A stretch of DNA of 64,000 nt from G963664115 sp965263045 (GCA_965263045.1 CBDHGK010000016.1:21162-85161), one strand, 5' to 3'; positions 24,962 through 35,169 are shown, numbered from the stretch's first letter. Notes: generated by a model from the letters alone, not told the origin. Program-made: numbers and translations.

Positions 24962-25294
24962 ATGGGAGTCATTATGGGAAGAGCAAGCAGATATGCACCC
25001 GAGGTTCGGGAACGTGCGGTACGAATGGTGGCCGAGCACCAGGGGGAGTACGCCTCACAGTGGGCGGCAATGGCGTCGATCGCTGCGAAGATCGGTTGTA
25101 CCCCAGAAACACTGCGTAAGTGGGTCCGGCAAACAGAGCGTGATATGGGCCAACGTGGGGGCTTGACCAAGGACGAGAAACAACGGCTAAAGGAACTGGA
25201 ACGGGAGAATCGTGAGCTGAAACGAGCGAACGAAATCCTGCGCAAGGCGTCAGCGTTTTTCGCACAGGCGGAACTCGACCGCCGACCCCGGTGA
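24962..25294 (+). CDS. IS3-family transposase OrfA
   Basis: The 110-residue protein has the OrfA helix-turn-helix (RYAPEVRERAVRMV, WAAMASIAAKIGCTPETLRK) and a leucine-zipper-like coiled coil (LKELERENRELKRANEILRK). The start may be ATG 24962 or 24974. Its end overlaps orfB by four bases, the region where IS3 elements usually make an OrfAB fusion by -1 frameshifting. Confidence 0.88.
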   Translation: MGVIMGRASRYAPEVRERAVRMVAEHQGEYASQWAAMASIAAKIGCTPETLRKWVRQTERDMGQRGGLTKDEKQRLKELERENRELKRANEILRKASAFFAQAELDRRPR

Positions 25295-26202
25295 TGGCGG
25301 ATTTCATCGAGACGAATCGAGGCCGGTATGGGGTCGAGTCGATCTGCAGTGTGCTGCCGATCGCCCCATCGACGTTCTACGAGCACCAGGCACGGGAAAA
25401 GAATCCAGATCGATTGCCCGCGCGTGCGAAGCGCGACGCGAAGCTTCGAGTCGAGATCGATCGGGTCTGGAGGGAAAACCGTCAGGTCTATGGCGTCCGC
25501 AAGGTCTGGAAGCAATTGAATCGCGAGAACACAGACGTTGCCCGTTGTACCGTTGAACGATTGATGCGGGAAATGGGACTTGAAGGCGTGGTTCGGGGCC
25601 GGAAGATCAAGACCACTATCCAGAATGAAGTAGCTCTCAGACCCGCCGATCTTGTGGATCGGGACTTCAGCGCGACCCGTCCCAATGAGCTGTGGATCGC
25701 GGATCTCACGTATGTTGCAACATGGCGAGGGTTTGTTTACGTCGCATTCGTCATCGATGTCTTCTCCCGAAAGATCGTCGGTTGGCGAACGATGCATTCG
25801 CTAAAGACTGACATTGCCTTGGATGCGCTGGAGCAGGCCCTCTGGTCGCGCCCTGACACTGAAGGTTTGATTCATCACAGCAACCGCGGCGTCCAATATC
25901 TGTCGATTCGGTATACGGAACGATTGGCCGAGGCCGGAATTGAGCCGTCGGTTGGGAGCATCGGGGACTCCTACGACAATGCCATGGCCGAATCTGTAAT
26001 CGGGTTATTCAAGACCGAAGTCATTCGAAGAGAGGGGCCCTGGCGAGGTCTTGACGATGTGGAGTACGCGACACTCGACTGGGTGTCCTGGTACAACGAG
26101 CACCGCCTTCTCGAACCGATCGGATACATTCCTCCAGTCGAGTTCGAGCAGGTGTACTATCGCAACGAAGCAACTCCAGTCACCGTGGCCGGAGTCAACT
26201 AA
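25291..26202 (+). CDS. IS3-family transposase OrfB with a changed catalytic residue
   Basis: The 303-residue product has the HTH_21 region (VYGVRKVWKQLNRE) and an rve integrase core: WIADLTYV with Asp138, then HHSNRGVQY and NAMAESV with Glu234. In IS3 OrfB the second acidic residue is the Asp of HHSDRG. Here residue 198 is Asn (AAC at 25882-25884). All three acidic residues are normally required, so this copy is probably catalytically dead, though otherwise full length with intact ends. GTG 25291 or ATG 25294 may be the start. Confidence 0.9.
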   Translation: MMADFIETNRGRYGVESICSVLPIAPSTFYEHQAREKNPDRLPARAKRDAKLRVEIDRVWRENRQVYGVRKVWKQLNRENTDVARCTVERLMREMGLEGVVRGRKIKTTIQNEVALRPADLVDRDFSATRPNELWIADLTYVATWRGFVYVAFVIDVFSRKIVGWRTMHSLKTDIALDALEQALWSRPDTEGLIHHSNRGVQYLSIRYTERLAEAGIEPSVGSIGDSYDNAMAESVIGLFKTEVIRREGPWRGLDDVEYATLDWVSWYNEHRLLEPIGYIPPVEFEQVYYRNEATPVTVAGVN

Positions 26203-26246
26203 AACGGTCTCCGGGAAACCCGGGGCGGTTCATTGCAGAGGTTGAG

Positions 26247-26402
26247 ATGGAAAACGGTGAAGCTAAGTTGATTGACGTTGCTCGTTTTCATGCCGCTTCG
26301 CGAGACGGGCTGAACCGCGCTCGTCCTACCTTGTCAGTCAAACCGAAAGTGCGCTGGGTGTTGCGCGCGTTTTCCGAGGACACAGCCGGACTGGCGCTAT
26401 GA
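26247..26402 (+). CDS. Possible short remnant after the IS3 element
   Basis: A 51-codon frame begins MENGEAKLIDVARFHAASRD and ends at 26402. It has a GAGG ribosome site close to the ATG. It could be a remnant of a gene next to the ubiquitin-like operon, or not coding. The rest of 26403-26535 shows nothing. Confidence 0.25.
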   Translation: MENGEAKLIDVARFHAASRDGLNRARPTLSVKPKVRWVLRAFSEDTAGLAL

Positions 26403-26535
26403 GAGCATTAGTCGCTGGAGTGGCTTGCTGAGCGCCCACTACGGCGACCTGTTGCCAGAAATGACAGCGTCCATGGGGACGGCGGTGTTTTCCATTGGTC
26501 AATGACCATGCCGATCTCTGCCAAGCGGATGAGCG

Positions 26536-28680
26536 ATGCGTAGCGAACTCGATGTCCTGTTGGACAAGGTAGTCGACCCTTCCTTGCGTGCCGATATCCG
26601 CTCACAGGTGGATCGTCTCCGTGCCAAGCGCACATTTGGACTTGTGTTCGAGTCCCATTTGCCCGAGCGCGTCAGGTTGCCCGAGCATGAGATCAGAGTC
26701 GGCGCGAAGGTCGCGTTCAGGGCCGACGCCGCGAGCCCAACCTTTGAGGTTTTGGCGATTCAAGGTGACTTAGTCACCGTGAGAAAGTTGCGGAATTCCG
26801 ACGGGAGCGTTCTGTCTTCCGCGCAAGCCGCGCAAGTCGTCGATGAAACTGCCGAGCGAGGGGCGATTGTAGTGATCGCCGACTTCGGCGAACCGGTCTT
26901 CCCAGGTTTACGCCACCTCGGATCGATTGATCGCGGAGGTGACAAGCCTGCACACATTGTGATCAAGGGTGAGAATCACCATGTCCTGGAGGCCCTCCAG
27001 TTCACACACGCCGGCAGGGTGGACTGCATCTATGTTGACCCGCCCTACAACACTGGAGCGCGCGACTGGAAGTACGACAACAACTACGTTGACGACTCGG
27101 ATGCGTATCGCCACAGCAAGTGGCTGGCGTTTATGGAACGCCGGTTGCGGCTGGCGAAGGAGCTGCTGAACCCTGCCGCTTCGGTTCTTATCGTCACGAT
27201 TGACGAAAAAGAGTGCCTGAGACTTGGTCTGCTACTGGAGCAGCTCTTCGTGGGCTGCAAAGTGCAGATGGTCAGCATCGTCATCAATGCTCCGGGCCAA
27301 GCGAGAAAGCAGGAGCTGGCCCGGGTTGGTGAGTACGCATTCTTCGTGTTTCTAGGCGCTGCTGAACCGGCTTCTGTTCCAGACGACCTGCTGAATGAAA
27401 AGCCATCTGGAAATCCAGGCACAGTGAGATGGGAGTCGCTTCTGAGAAGTGGCACGAATTCACGCAGAGCGGACAGGCCGCGACTGTTCTACCCGGTCTT
27501 TGTCAATTCGGCCTCCAAGCAGATCGTGGGTGTCGGAGATCCGAAGCCTTTGGCCAGCAGCAAGTCGGAGTGGGAGGTTCCCGACGGTTCGGTTGCATTG
27601 TGGCCTACCAAGAGTAATGGGACCGAAGGCAATTGGCGCGCCTCTCCTGAATACCTCCGTCGCCTGTATCAGGGCGGCTTTGTACGGCTAGGCGAGCTGC
27701 GGCCCGATGGCCGCGGGACGATTTGGTACCTAGGGAAATCGGCCATCCAGCGGATCGAGAAGGGCGAAATCGTCGTAGTGGGTCGCAACGAGCATGGCGC
27801 TGTGATTGTCCAGCCTGCGAACAGCGAGCTGCGGCGCAGGACCGTCGCTAAGACGGTCTGGAACCGGCCGTCTCATCACGCGGGATGGCACGGAAGCGCT
27901 CTTTTGCGAAGTCTGCTTCCTGGCCGATCGTTTCCCTTTCCAAAGTCTCTCTACGCGGTCGAAGATGCCCTGCGTATATGCGTTCAGAACAAGCCGACCG
28001 CGATAGTTCTTGATTTCTTTGGTGGCTCCGGCACCACGACACACGCAGTGGTGAGACTGAACAAACAGGACGGCGGGGCTCGCCGGTCGATTCTTGTCAC
28101 GAACAACGAAGTGTCGGCAGAGGAAGCCGATGCCCTCCGCCGGAGAAGCCTCCGACCTGGAGACCGGGAATGGGAGGCGCTCGGCATCTTCGAACATGTT
28201 ACCCGCCCCAGGGTAGTTGCCGCCGTGACCGGTCGAACGCCGGAGGGGCACAAAGTCGAAGGCACCTACAAGTTCATTGACGAGTTTCCAATGGCGAACG
28301 GGTTCGAGGAGAGCGTCGAGTTCTTTGAACTCACTTACCTCGATGCAGAGGTGGTCGAATTGGACGTGATGTTCAACGCGATTGCCCCGTTGTTGTGGCT
28401 CCGGGCTGGCGGCAAAGGCCCAATCCTCAATGAGATTGTCGATACATCCGGCCGTCGAAGGCCCTATGCGTGGTCAGACACTTACGGTGTGCTGTTTAAC
28501 CCTGATCGCTGGCGCACCTTTGTAGGTCAGTGCCGACAATCAGCGGCGGCCGTCTTTATCGTCACTGACTCTCAGACTACCTTCGCCGGGATAGCCTCTG
28601 AGCTACCAGATAGACTCGACATGGTTCGTCTGTACGAGAACTACCTTTCCACCTTCGCGATTAATCGCGGCTACCTCTGA
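26536..28680 (+). CDS. Type III restriction-modification DNA methyltransferase (Mod)
   Basis: The 714-residue protein is an N6-adenine or N4-cytosine methyltransferase of the beta class. Motif IV DPPY is at 168-171 (CIYVDPPYNTGARD), and motif I FGGSGT is at 495-500 (LDFFGGSGTTTHA). The long stretch between them would hold the target recognition region. The N-terminal 120 residues are charged, as in type III Mod proteins. It overlaps the helicase gene by one base, so the two are co-translated. Methylation at the recognition site protects host DNA from the Res partner. Confidence 0.88.
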   Translation: MRSELDVLLDKVVDPSLRADIRSQVDRLRAKRTFGLVFESHLPERVRLPEHEIRVGAKVAFRADAASPTFEVLAIQGDLVTVRKLRNSDGSVLSSAQAAQVVDETAERGAIVVIADFGEPVFPGLRHLGSIDRGGDKPAHIVIKGENHHVLEALQFTHAGRVDCIYVDPPYNTGARDWKYDNNYVDDSDAYRHSKWLAFMERRLRLAKELLNPAASVLIVTIDEKECLRLGLLLEQLFVGCKVQMVSIVINAPGQARKQELARVGEYAFFVFLGAAEPASVPDDLLNEKPSGNPGTVRWESLLRSGTNSRRADRPRLFYPVFVNSASKQIVGVGDPKPLASSKSEWEVPDGSVALWPTKSNGTEGNWRASPEYLRRLYQGGFVRLGELRPDGRGTIWYLGKSAIQRIEKGEIVVVGRNEHGAVIVQPANSELRRRTVAKTVWNRPSHHAGWHGSALLRSLLPGRSFPFPKSLYAVEDALRICVQNKPTAIVLDFFGGSGTTTHAVVRLNKQDGGARRSILVTNNEVSAEEADALRRRSLRPGDREWEALGIFEHVTRPRVVAAVTGRTPEGHKVEGTYKFIDEFPMANGFEESVEFFELTYLDAEVVELDVMFNAIAPLLWLRAGGKGPILNEIVDTSGRRRPYAWSDTYGVLFNPDRWRTFVGQCRQSAAAVFIVTDSQTTFAGIASELPDRLDMVRLYENYLSTFAINRGYL

Positions 28681-31211
28681 TGCGCTACGAATTGAAGGAC
28701 TATCAGCGAGAAGCAGCCATTACTCTGGTGGATCGTCTCCGGCTGGCCCGCGAGCTGTGGGCCAGCAGCGAGATGTTGTCCTCGTTCGCCCTTTCCGCAA
28801 TCACTGGTGCGGGCAAAACGGTCATTGCGGCCGCAGTTATCGAGGCCCTGCTTCATGGATCGTCTGATCTGGACGCAGAGGCAGATCTGAAGGCGACGTT
28901 TCTTTGGATTACAGACGACCCGTCGCTGAATCGGCAGACGAGGGGCAGGATGCTCGATTCGTCGGACCTGCTCTTGCCGATGAACCTGATAGAGCTCGAC
29001 GATGCGTTTCTAGAATCCGAACTACTCCCGCGAAGGGTTTACTTCCTCAACACACAGAAGCTCTCCAAGAGCAGTAAGTTGGTCCAGAGTGGGACTAATC
29101 AGCGACAGCTGTCGTTCTGGGAGGTACTAGCCAATACCATCAACGGGGGAAAGGTGAATCTGTATTTGATACTGGACGAGGCGCACCGCGGCATGAAGCG
29201 GACTGCAGACCGAACGACGATCGTGCAGCGGCTGATCCAAGGTGAAAGGGGTTCCAACTCTCCAGTGCCGGTCGTATGGGGTATCTCCGCGACGATCGAT
29301 CGATTCACGAAGGCAATGGGGGAGGTGAACGATCGGACAGCACTCCCGCACGTCGTTGTCGATGTCGACAAAGTCCGCGCGTCTGGTCTGGTCAAGGACA
29401 GCATTGGGCTCGATCAGCCAGATGAGAAAGGTACGTTTTCGACAACGCTCCTGCGTGACGCAGTCAGGGCTACTCGTGAGTTCGAGAGGAGGTGGAAAGC
29501 CTATTGCGACGCGACCAGAGAGCCGAATGTATTGCCTGTGCTGGTGATACAGTTGCCAGACAAGTCCGACACCGTGAAGATCGGAGAGGTGGTTCAAACC
29601 GTTGAATCGGAATGGTCCGGTCTTGGTCCAGGTGCCATCGCTCACGTCTTCGGCGAGCACCAACCGATCGTGCTTGGGTCAAGGACTATAGGTTGGATGT
29701 ACCCAGAGTCGATTCAAGCCGACGCAGATATCCGGATCGTCCTCGCCAAGGAAGCTATTTCGACGGGGTGGGACTGCCCGAGAGCGGAGGTCCTCTACTC
29801 TGAGCGGCCCGCCAGAGACGCCACGCACATTGCGCAGGTGATTGGTCGGATGGTCCGCCAGCCCCTTGCTCACAGAATCGCAACTGACGATGCTTTGAAC
29901 TCCGTGAGCTGCTATCTGCCGCTGTTTGACCGAAAAGCGGTTTCGGCAATGAAGGACGAGTTGGAAGGCAAGGGCAGTGAGAACGGTGGATCCAGGGTCG
30001 GGCCCGAGGTAGTGCGTTCACCCAAAGTATTCGAGCGAAACACGCATATCTCACCCGAAGTGTTCGATTTTATTGAGACGTTGCCGAGTATTCCGACTCC
30101 AGACACATCAGCGAACTCAGTGCGGCGAGCGAAGAATCTTGTCCGTTTGTTGGCGGATGATGTAAGCGGCCGCGCACTTCTAGCGGACGCGGACGCGCTG
30201 CTCACCCAAACCCTCAACGCTAAGCTGGACGGACTCGCGGCAGAACACGACGAGGCCGTGGCTGCAAACGTAATGGATTTAAAGACGGTCGACGTTTACA
30301 CGTCGAAGGTAAGCACCACTGGCCAGAGCCAGGGGAGCGACTCAAGGCGACTCAAGACCCACGCACGAGACATCGATCGCGACACGCGCAAGATTATCAA
30401 TGGTGTGAAGGACGGCGTCGGCAAGAGCTACTACGCGCACCGTGTGAGCAGATCGGAACCCGAGGCGAATAAGTTGGAGCTCCGGGTGGATGTCGCTGCG
30501 CTGCTTCGTGTGGATGGTGTGATCGCTGAGATCGAAGCGACAGCCGACAGGTTTGTTCGCGAGCAACTTGCGAAGTTCAGCGTGGAGATCAAGAACACCA
30601 CTGGGGCAACACGAGATGCATACCGCAGGGTTCAAGAGCAGACCACATCGCGCGAGGTTCTAAGTGTGGAGTTGCGAGTAAACCAGAAGTCGGCCACGAA
30701 GAACGCGGATGGTGAAAACTTGCCAACGTTCGCCGGGCACATCTTCGCTGATATAGAAGGCAAGTTTTCGGTTCGGATCAACGAATGGGAACGGGAGGTT
30801 GTTGTAACAGAGATCAGTCGCCCGTCGTTTATTGCCTGGTACCGAAATCCCGAACGGGCTACCCCTGACTCGTTGCGGATTGCTTATCAGGACGAGAGTG
30901 GAAAGTGGTCGTCGCTCCAGAGCGACTTCTTGATCGTGTCTAGGTTGGACGACGGAACTCTGGCGGCATCGATCGTTGACCCACACGGCGATTACTTAGC
31001 AGATGCGAAAGCCAAGCTGCGTGCACTTGCGGATTTCGCGGAGCAGTACGGGAAGCGGTTCCTGCGGATCGAGTCGGTAGCGAAGGCCGCTGATGGGACG
31101 TTGCGGTTCCTAGATCTACAGGATGCCAAGGTCAGACGGGCCGTCCGAGACTTCGAGGGCGGCAAGACGTCGCCTCTATACAACGCCGATCACTCGGCGC
31201 CTTACAAGTAG
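28680..31211 (+). CDS. Type III restriction enzyme subunit (Res-like helicase-nuclease)
   Basis: The 843-residue protein is a superfamily 2 helicase: Walker A TGAGKT (42-47), DEAH box (166-169), the GISATIDRF motif III, EAISTGWDCPRAEVL, and motif VI QVIGRMVRQ. The C-terminal region (ASIVDPHGDYLADAKAKLRA) may contain the nuclease, as in type III Res proteins, but a canonical PD-(D/E)xK triad is not obvious. It is somewhat shorter than many Res subunits. Together with Mod it would translocate on and cut unmodified DNA. Confidence 0.85.
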   Translation: MRYELKDYQREAAITLVDRLRLARELWASSEMLSSFALSAITGAGKTVIAAAVIEALLHGSSDLDAEADLKATFLWITDDPSLNRQTRGRMLDSSDLLLPMNLIELDDAFLESELLPRRVYFLNTQKLSKSSKLVQSGTNQRQLSFWEVLANTINGGKVNLYLILDEAHRGMKRTADRTTIVQRLIQGERGSNSPVPVVWGISATIDRFTKAMGEVNDRTALPHVVVDVDKVRASGLVKDSIGLDQPDEKGTFSTTLLRDAVRATREFERRWKAYCDATREPNVLPVLVIQLPDKSDTVKIGEVVQTVESEWSGLGPGAIAHVFGEHQPIVLGSRTIGWMYPESIQADADIRIVLAKEAISTGWDCPRAEVLYSERPARDATHIAQVIGRMVRQPLAHRIATDDALNSVSCYLPLFDRKAVSAMKDELEGKGSENGGSRVGPEVVRSPKVFERNTHISPEVFDFIETLPSIPTPDTSANSVRRAKNLVRLLADDVSGRALLADADALLTQTLNAKLDGLAAEHDEAVAANVMDLKTVDVYTSKVSTTGQSQGSDSRRLKTHARDIDRDTRKIINGVKDGVGKSYYAHRVSRSEPEANKLELRVDVAALLRVDGVIAEIEATADRFVREQLAKFSVEIKNTTGATRDAYRRVQEQTTSREVLSVELRVNQKSATKNADGENLPTFAGHIFADIEGKFSVRINEWEREVVVTEISRPSFIAWYRNPERATPDSLRIAYQDESGKWSSLQSDFLIVSRLDDGTLAASIVDPHGDYLADAKAKLRALADFAEQYGKRFLRIESVAKAADGTLRFLDLQDAKVRRAVRDFEGGKTSPLYNADHSAPYK

Positions 31212-31300
31212 TGCGGGGCGCAAGGCGCTTCAGTGTCGGCGAGGGGCCTCTTGTCTAGCAGTCGAGCCTTCGGCGAGCATCTTTCCACCCGTGTGGCTAG

Positions 31301-33049
31301 CCCGCATTTCTCAAGAGATTTGAAATAAATCGAAACGAGTAAGAAGGGAAAGGACCGAAAAAGGCCGCCCTGTCTGGCATAGAAGGTTTTGAATAGAAAC
31401 TTTCAAGCCAAGACGGAGGCGGCCTTTGTCATGACAGAGTGTAAAACAGAAACGATTCAATATCACGCATTAGGTACACGGGAAGTCCGGGGGCAATTCG
31501 ACGGGGGAGACATCAGCACGGACGCGGGCGGTTTGCTGCTACGAGAAACGGAAAAACGGACCGGGATCCTGAAACAGTTTGCCGAATGTTTCCGGGATTA
31601 TCGGACCCGCGATTTGTGGAACACGGGATCGAACAACTGGTGTCGCAACGGGTGTACGGATTGTGTTTGGGCTATGAAGATCTGAACGACCACGATCAAC
31701 TCCGATCGGATCCGGTGCTGGCGGTGATGGTGGGTGAGACCGATCCGAAGGGCCGGACACGGAAACAAGCTCGAGATCGAGGTAAGGCCCTGGCGGGCAA
31801 GAGCACGTTGAACCGACTGGAACTGTCGACCGAGGGTGCGGCAAAGCACCCGACCAAGAAGATCGGCCGGGACGAAGCGGCGATAGATCGGCTGATGGTG
31901 GACGTGTTCCTCCAGGCCCATCGGCGGGCACCGCGGCAGATCATTCTGGATCTGGATGCGACCGACGATCTGATACACGGGAATCAGGAGGGTCGCTTCT
32001 TTCACGGCTACTACAGGCACCATTGTTATCTGCCGCTTTATATTTTCTGTGGGGAGTTCGTGTTGTGTTTCCGGCTACGACGCTCCGACATCGATGGTGC
32101 GGACGGATCGGTAGAGGAACTGGAACGGATCGTGGGACAGATTCGGCAGAAGTGGCCCAGAGTCCAGATCGTGATTCGGGGGGACTCGGGTTTCTGCCGC
32201 GATGAGATCCTGACCTGGTGCGAGGCCCAACACCGTGTCGATTACGTGATCGGACTGGCGAAGAACAATCGGCTGCTAGCCGCGATTGAAACTCCGATGG
32301 CGACGGCAAAAAAGCGGTTCGACAGGACCGGAAAGCCGGCGCGCGTCTTTAAGACGTTTCTGTATCAGACCCGAGACAGCTGGACTCGTGAGCGACGCAT
32401 CATTGGTAAGGCCGAACATCTGGCCAAGGGCGCCAATCCCCGGTTTATCGTTACCTCGTTACCGAAAGGACGAACATCCCCAAGGCACATCTATGAACAG
32501 ACCTACTGTGCACGGGGAGACATGGAAAACCGGATCAAAGAGCAACAACTCGGATTGTTCGCCGATCGGACCAGCACGGCCACCATGCGCGCCAATCAAC
32601 TCCGACTCTACCTTTCATCGGTGGCGTACATGCTGATGCAGGCCTTGCGACGGCTCGGCTTGCAGGGTACCGAATTCGCGCGGGCGCAGTGCACCACGAT
32701 TCGCCTGAAGCTGCTCAAGATCGCAGCCCAGATCCATGTCACGGTGCGTCGAGTCTGGATTCGGATGGCTGGAGGCTACCCCTACGCTACGGTGTTCGCT
32801 CAGATTTACGCGAACCTTCAACAAATCCCTCTGCGCTGTTAATCACTTCTTCTCAGACATCCCAACCTTCCCGTCTTTGGTCGGGATAGCTGTCTCTGTA
32901 ATCCGATTTCACCTCACCATTCCCTGCAACACCCGTCATCCAGGCCCACTTTCTCAGCTCAGTCGGCATCTTTGCTCCCGCCAACCAGCTTCCGACGCCT
33001 TTTCCTTCTCCTAAATGCAGTCTTGGGCACCATTCATGAGAAATGCGGG
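31301..33049 (+). mobile_element. IS1380-family insertion sequence
   Basis: Terminal inverted repeats CCCGCATTTCTCA (from 31301) and TGAGAAATGCGGG (to 33049) enclose one frameshifted transposase gene. Both ends are flanked by CTAG (31297-31300 and 33050-33053), which fits the four-base target duplication of this family. The size of 1749 bp is usual for IS1380. Confidence 0.8.
31431..32842 (+). pseudogene. IS1380-family transposase, broken by a one-base loss
   Basis: The first frame (ATG 31431) reads GDISTDAGGLLLRETEKRTG then FAECFRDYR and shifts near 31604. The second frame continues LGYEDLNDHDQLRSDPVL, LAGKSTLNRLELS, LDATDDLIHGNQEGRFFHGY and RGDSGFCRDEIL, the core of IS1380 transposases, to TAA at 32840-32842. 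A missing G (CGGACCCG where CGG GAC CCG is expected) explains the break. The rest of the protein is complete, so the loss may be recent or a sequence error. Confidence 0.85.
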
Positions 33050-33053
33050 CTAG

Positions 33054-33346
33054 TCATGCTGCTAGAGGGTCACGAGACCTACGCTAATGCGAAGAGCCTA
33101 GTTAACCTCCTCCATTTTCGCTGAAGACAGCCTGCCGAGGCGCTTAGTCCGGATTTCCCACAGAAGTGGGTCCGGATGCTGGCCTGTGAGCCCGCGCTTT
33201 CACCCCAGGCGGGTCGACCTGCTCCGTTGTCGGAGCTAATTCAGATTGCCATTTTCGAAGCCGGCAGAGCTGACAGGCCCTGCTAACTCTGGGGAGGAGA
33301 TCACAAAAGCGATGTTGGGCGTTCTTGAGCCGATAATACTGTTAGG
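33054..33346. other. Stretch without a recognisable gene
   Basis: No supportable frame or site. A CCCACA-GAA-TGGG-like hairpin near 33160 is weak. Confidence 0.35.
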
Positions 33347-33997
33347 ATGCACGACGACAACTATCGACTCATAGGCAAGGGCCAGATGGAGACCTTCATT
33401 CTTCTCCACAAACTGCGTCCGTGGCGACCCGGGGACGCCGACAGGGCCAATCCCCTAGTCCATGCCGTGCTGACTGCGTATGGGCAAGCGAAATGGCTTT
33501 GCTATCTGTTCAGCTGGGAGGCAAGTGTCTTCCCGCTATTCTATTTCGCGAAGAGCCAGGACATATCCAGCAAAGCCGTGTATGAGCGGATCTTCGGGTG
33601 GGCCGGTCACCCGTCAGACCTGATCGAGAAGCCATCGATCGAGAAGATGCTGGGTCCGGTCGCTGACACCGAGGTGGACCTGCTCATTGAATCGGCGAAC
33701 TACTTCATTTTCATCGAAGCCAAAGTCCGTCAGAAACCCGGTGAGAAGGCCCGGTTCCAGCGCAACAAGAAAGAATACGGGGCGATTCACCAGATGGTCC
33801 GCCAGTTTGTACAGGGTCGTCTGCTCGCCAGTCAGATCGACACGGAGTTCATGTTGGCCACGCTGACTGATGAGGATTTCGTTCAGGTTGAGCTACGCAA
33901 GGGTGACAGGCGGCTCCTAAAGGCCGTGGGACAGAGTGTCGAGGACTTCCCTTTCCCTGAGATGCCGAACTTCGGATGGAATCTGTTGCCAAGATAG
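33347..33997 (+). CDS. Putative PD-(D/E)xK nuclease-like protein
   Basis: The 216-residue protein has the motif TEVDLLIESANYFIFIEAKV, matching the D...ExK core of PD-(D/E)xK enzymes with Asp111, Glu124 and Lys126. The N-terminal part is helical with several Trp residues (LCYLFSWEAS). I recognise no named family. It lies between the type III system and an Mrr-like gene, so a role as an extra restriction nuclease is likely but inferred. Confidence 0.65.
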   Translation: MHDDNYRLIGKGQMETFILLHKLRPWRPGDADRANPLVHAVLTAYGQAKWLCYLFSWEASVFPLFYFAKSQDISSKAVYERIFGWAGHPSDLIEKPSIEKMLGPVADTEVDLLIESANYFIFIEAKVRQKPGEKARFQRNKKEYGAIHQMVRQFVQGRLLASQIDTEFMLATLTDEDFVQVELRKGDRRLLKAVGQSVEDFPFPEMPNFGWNLLPR

Positions 33998-34163
33998 TCC
34001 GACCAATGGTCGCGGGATGTCGGTCAAAGCGTTTAGAGGCCCATGAGACGCTACACGTCAGGTGGCGTCAGGGGCGGTTTTCGGACGGGAATCCGATCCT
34101 GATATCGATTGAAGTCGATGATCGATCGCACACGCTCCGGAAAGAACCACGACATAAGGAAAG

Positions 34164-35081
34164 TTGAACAAGGACAAGAGACAAATGAATGGCAAAAACA
34201 ATCCAATCCCGCACGCATCCATACCTGGCACTGAAGCGCTCATGCTCCCGGTTCTCAAGGCGCTGGCCGACGGCGCAGAAACACCGCTTTCCGAGGTGCG
34301 CTCGCGTGTTGCCGCCGCATTGAGGTTGAACACGGAAGATTTGCTGAAAACGAATCCTGGCGGCAAGGAACCGCTGTTCCGGGTTCGGATCAAGCACGCA
34401 ACAAACCAAATAAAACGCGTCGGCTTGGTGGAAAGGGTCCGGACCGCCGTCTATCGGTTAACTGAGGAAGGTGCGCAGTTTATGGCCAGAAATCCTTCCG
34501 AGAGGGACCTGAAGATTTTCCTCGAGTCCCCACCCGTGCCGCCGCCCGGTCCTCCGGAGACGCCGGAGGAAGCGTTAGATCACGCTGCCACGCAACTGAG
34601 CCAGGAGCTAGAGGCGGACGTTCTGGACCAGGTTCGCCAGGCGGCCCCTGCGTTTCTCGAACAAGTGGTGGTGGACCTGATGATCGCCATGGGCTATGGC
34701 GACGGCGACGATGCGATGGGCCAGGTCACCGGGAGTTCGGGCGACGGTGGAATCGATGGCACGATCCGGGAAGACGCGCTCGGTCTGGACAAGGTTTATC
34801 TTCAGGCCAAAAAATATGCTGATGGCAACACCGTGGGCGAAAGCGCCCTGCGCAACTTCGCTGGAGCGATCGATGCGGCTGGCGCTATGAAGGGAGTGTT
34901 CGTCACCACCTCGAGTTTCACCAGGGCGGCGCGGGACTATGTGGCGCGGAGTCCGAAACGCATCGTCCTGATCGACGGTGACGAATTGGCGCGCCTGATG
35001 GTCAAGCACAACATCGGCGTCCGCCTGAAAATGCGCTATGAGGTCAAACGGATCGACGAAGGGTACTTCGACTTGGAATAG
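34164..35081 (+). CDS. mrr: Mrr-like restriction endonuclease
   Basis: Mrr endonucleases cut modified DNA (type IV restriction). The 305-residue protein has an N-terminal winged-helix domain of the Mrr_N type (about 20-115), a Pro-rich linker (about 122-140), and an Mrr catalytic domain with MGYGDGDDAMGQVTGSSGDG, Asp198 in GGIDGTI and Gln214-Ala-Lys216 in VYLQAKKYAD, the Mrr version of the nuclease core. TTG 34164 follows AAGGAAAG; ATG 34185 is the alternative. It is intact and about the usual length for the family. Confidence 0.85.
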   Translation: MNKDKRQMNGKNNPIPHASIPGTEALMLPVLKALADGAETPLSEVRSRVAAALRLNTEDLLKTNPGGKEPLFRVRIKHATNQIKRVGLVERVRTAVYRLTEEGAQFMARNPSERDLKIFLESPPVPPPGPPETPEEALDHAATQLSQELEADVLDQVRQAAPAFLEQVVVDLMIAMGYGDGDDAMGQVTGSSGDGGIDGTIREDALGLDKVYLQAKKYADGNTVGESALRNFAGAIDAAGAMKGVFVTTSSFTRAARDYVARSPKRIVLIDGDELARLMVKHNIGVRLKMRYEVKRIDEGYFDLE

Positions 35082-35169
35082 GTAATCTGCCATTTGGTGC
35101 GGTGACCACTAGATATCGGAGCCGTGGAGTAGTTCAGGTCCGGCGCAGCAGCCCGAAGATTGGCGGTCC

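Larger units (their letters stand above)
24920..26232 (+). mobile_element. IS3-family insertion sequence
   Basis: Perfect 26-base terminal inverted repeats (24920-24945 and 26207-26232, beginning TGAACCGCCCCGGGTTTCCC) enclose orfA and orfB, for a total of 1313 bp. I see no clear target duplication. It sits just after the ubiquitin-like operon. Confidence 0.9.

Noticed and set aside
24920..26232. Functional OrfAB frameshift in the IS3
   Set aside because: The overlap could allow it, but the DDE Asp is changed, so I do not claim activity.
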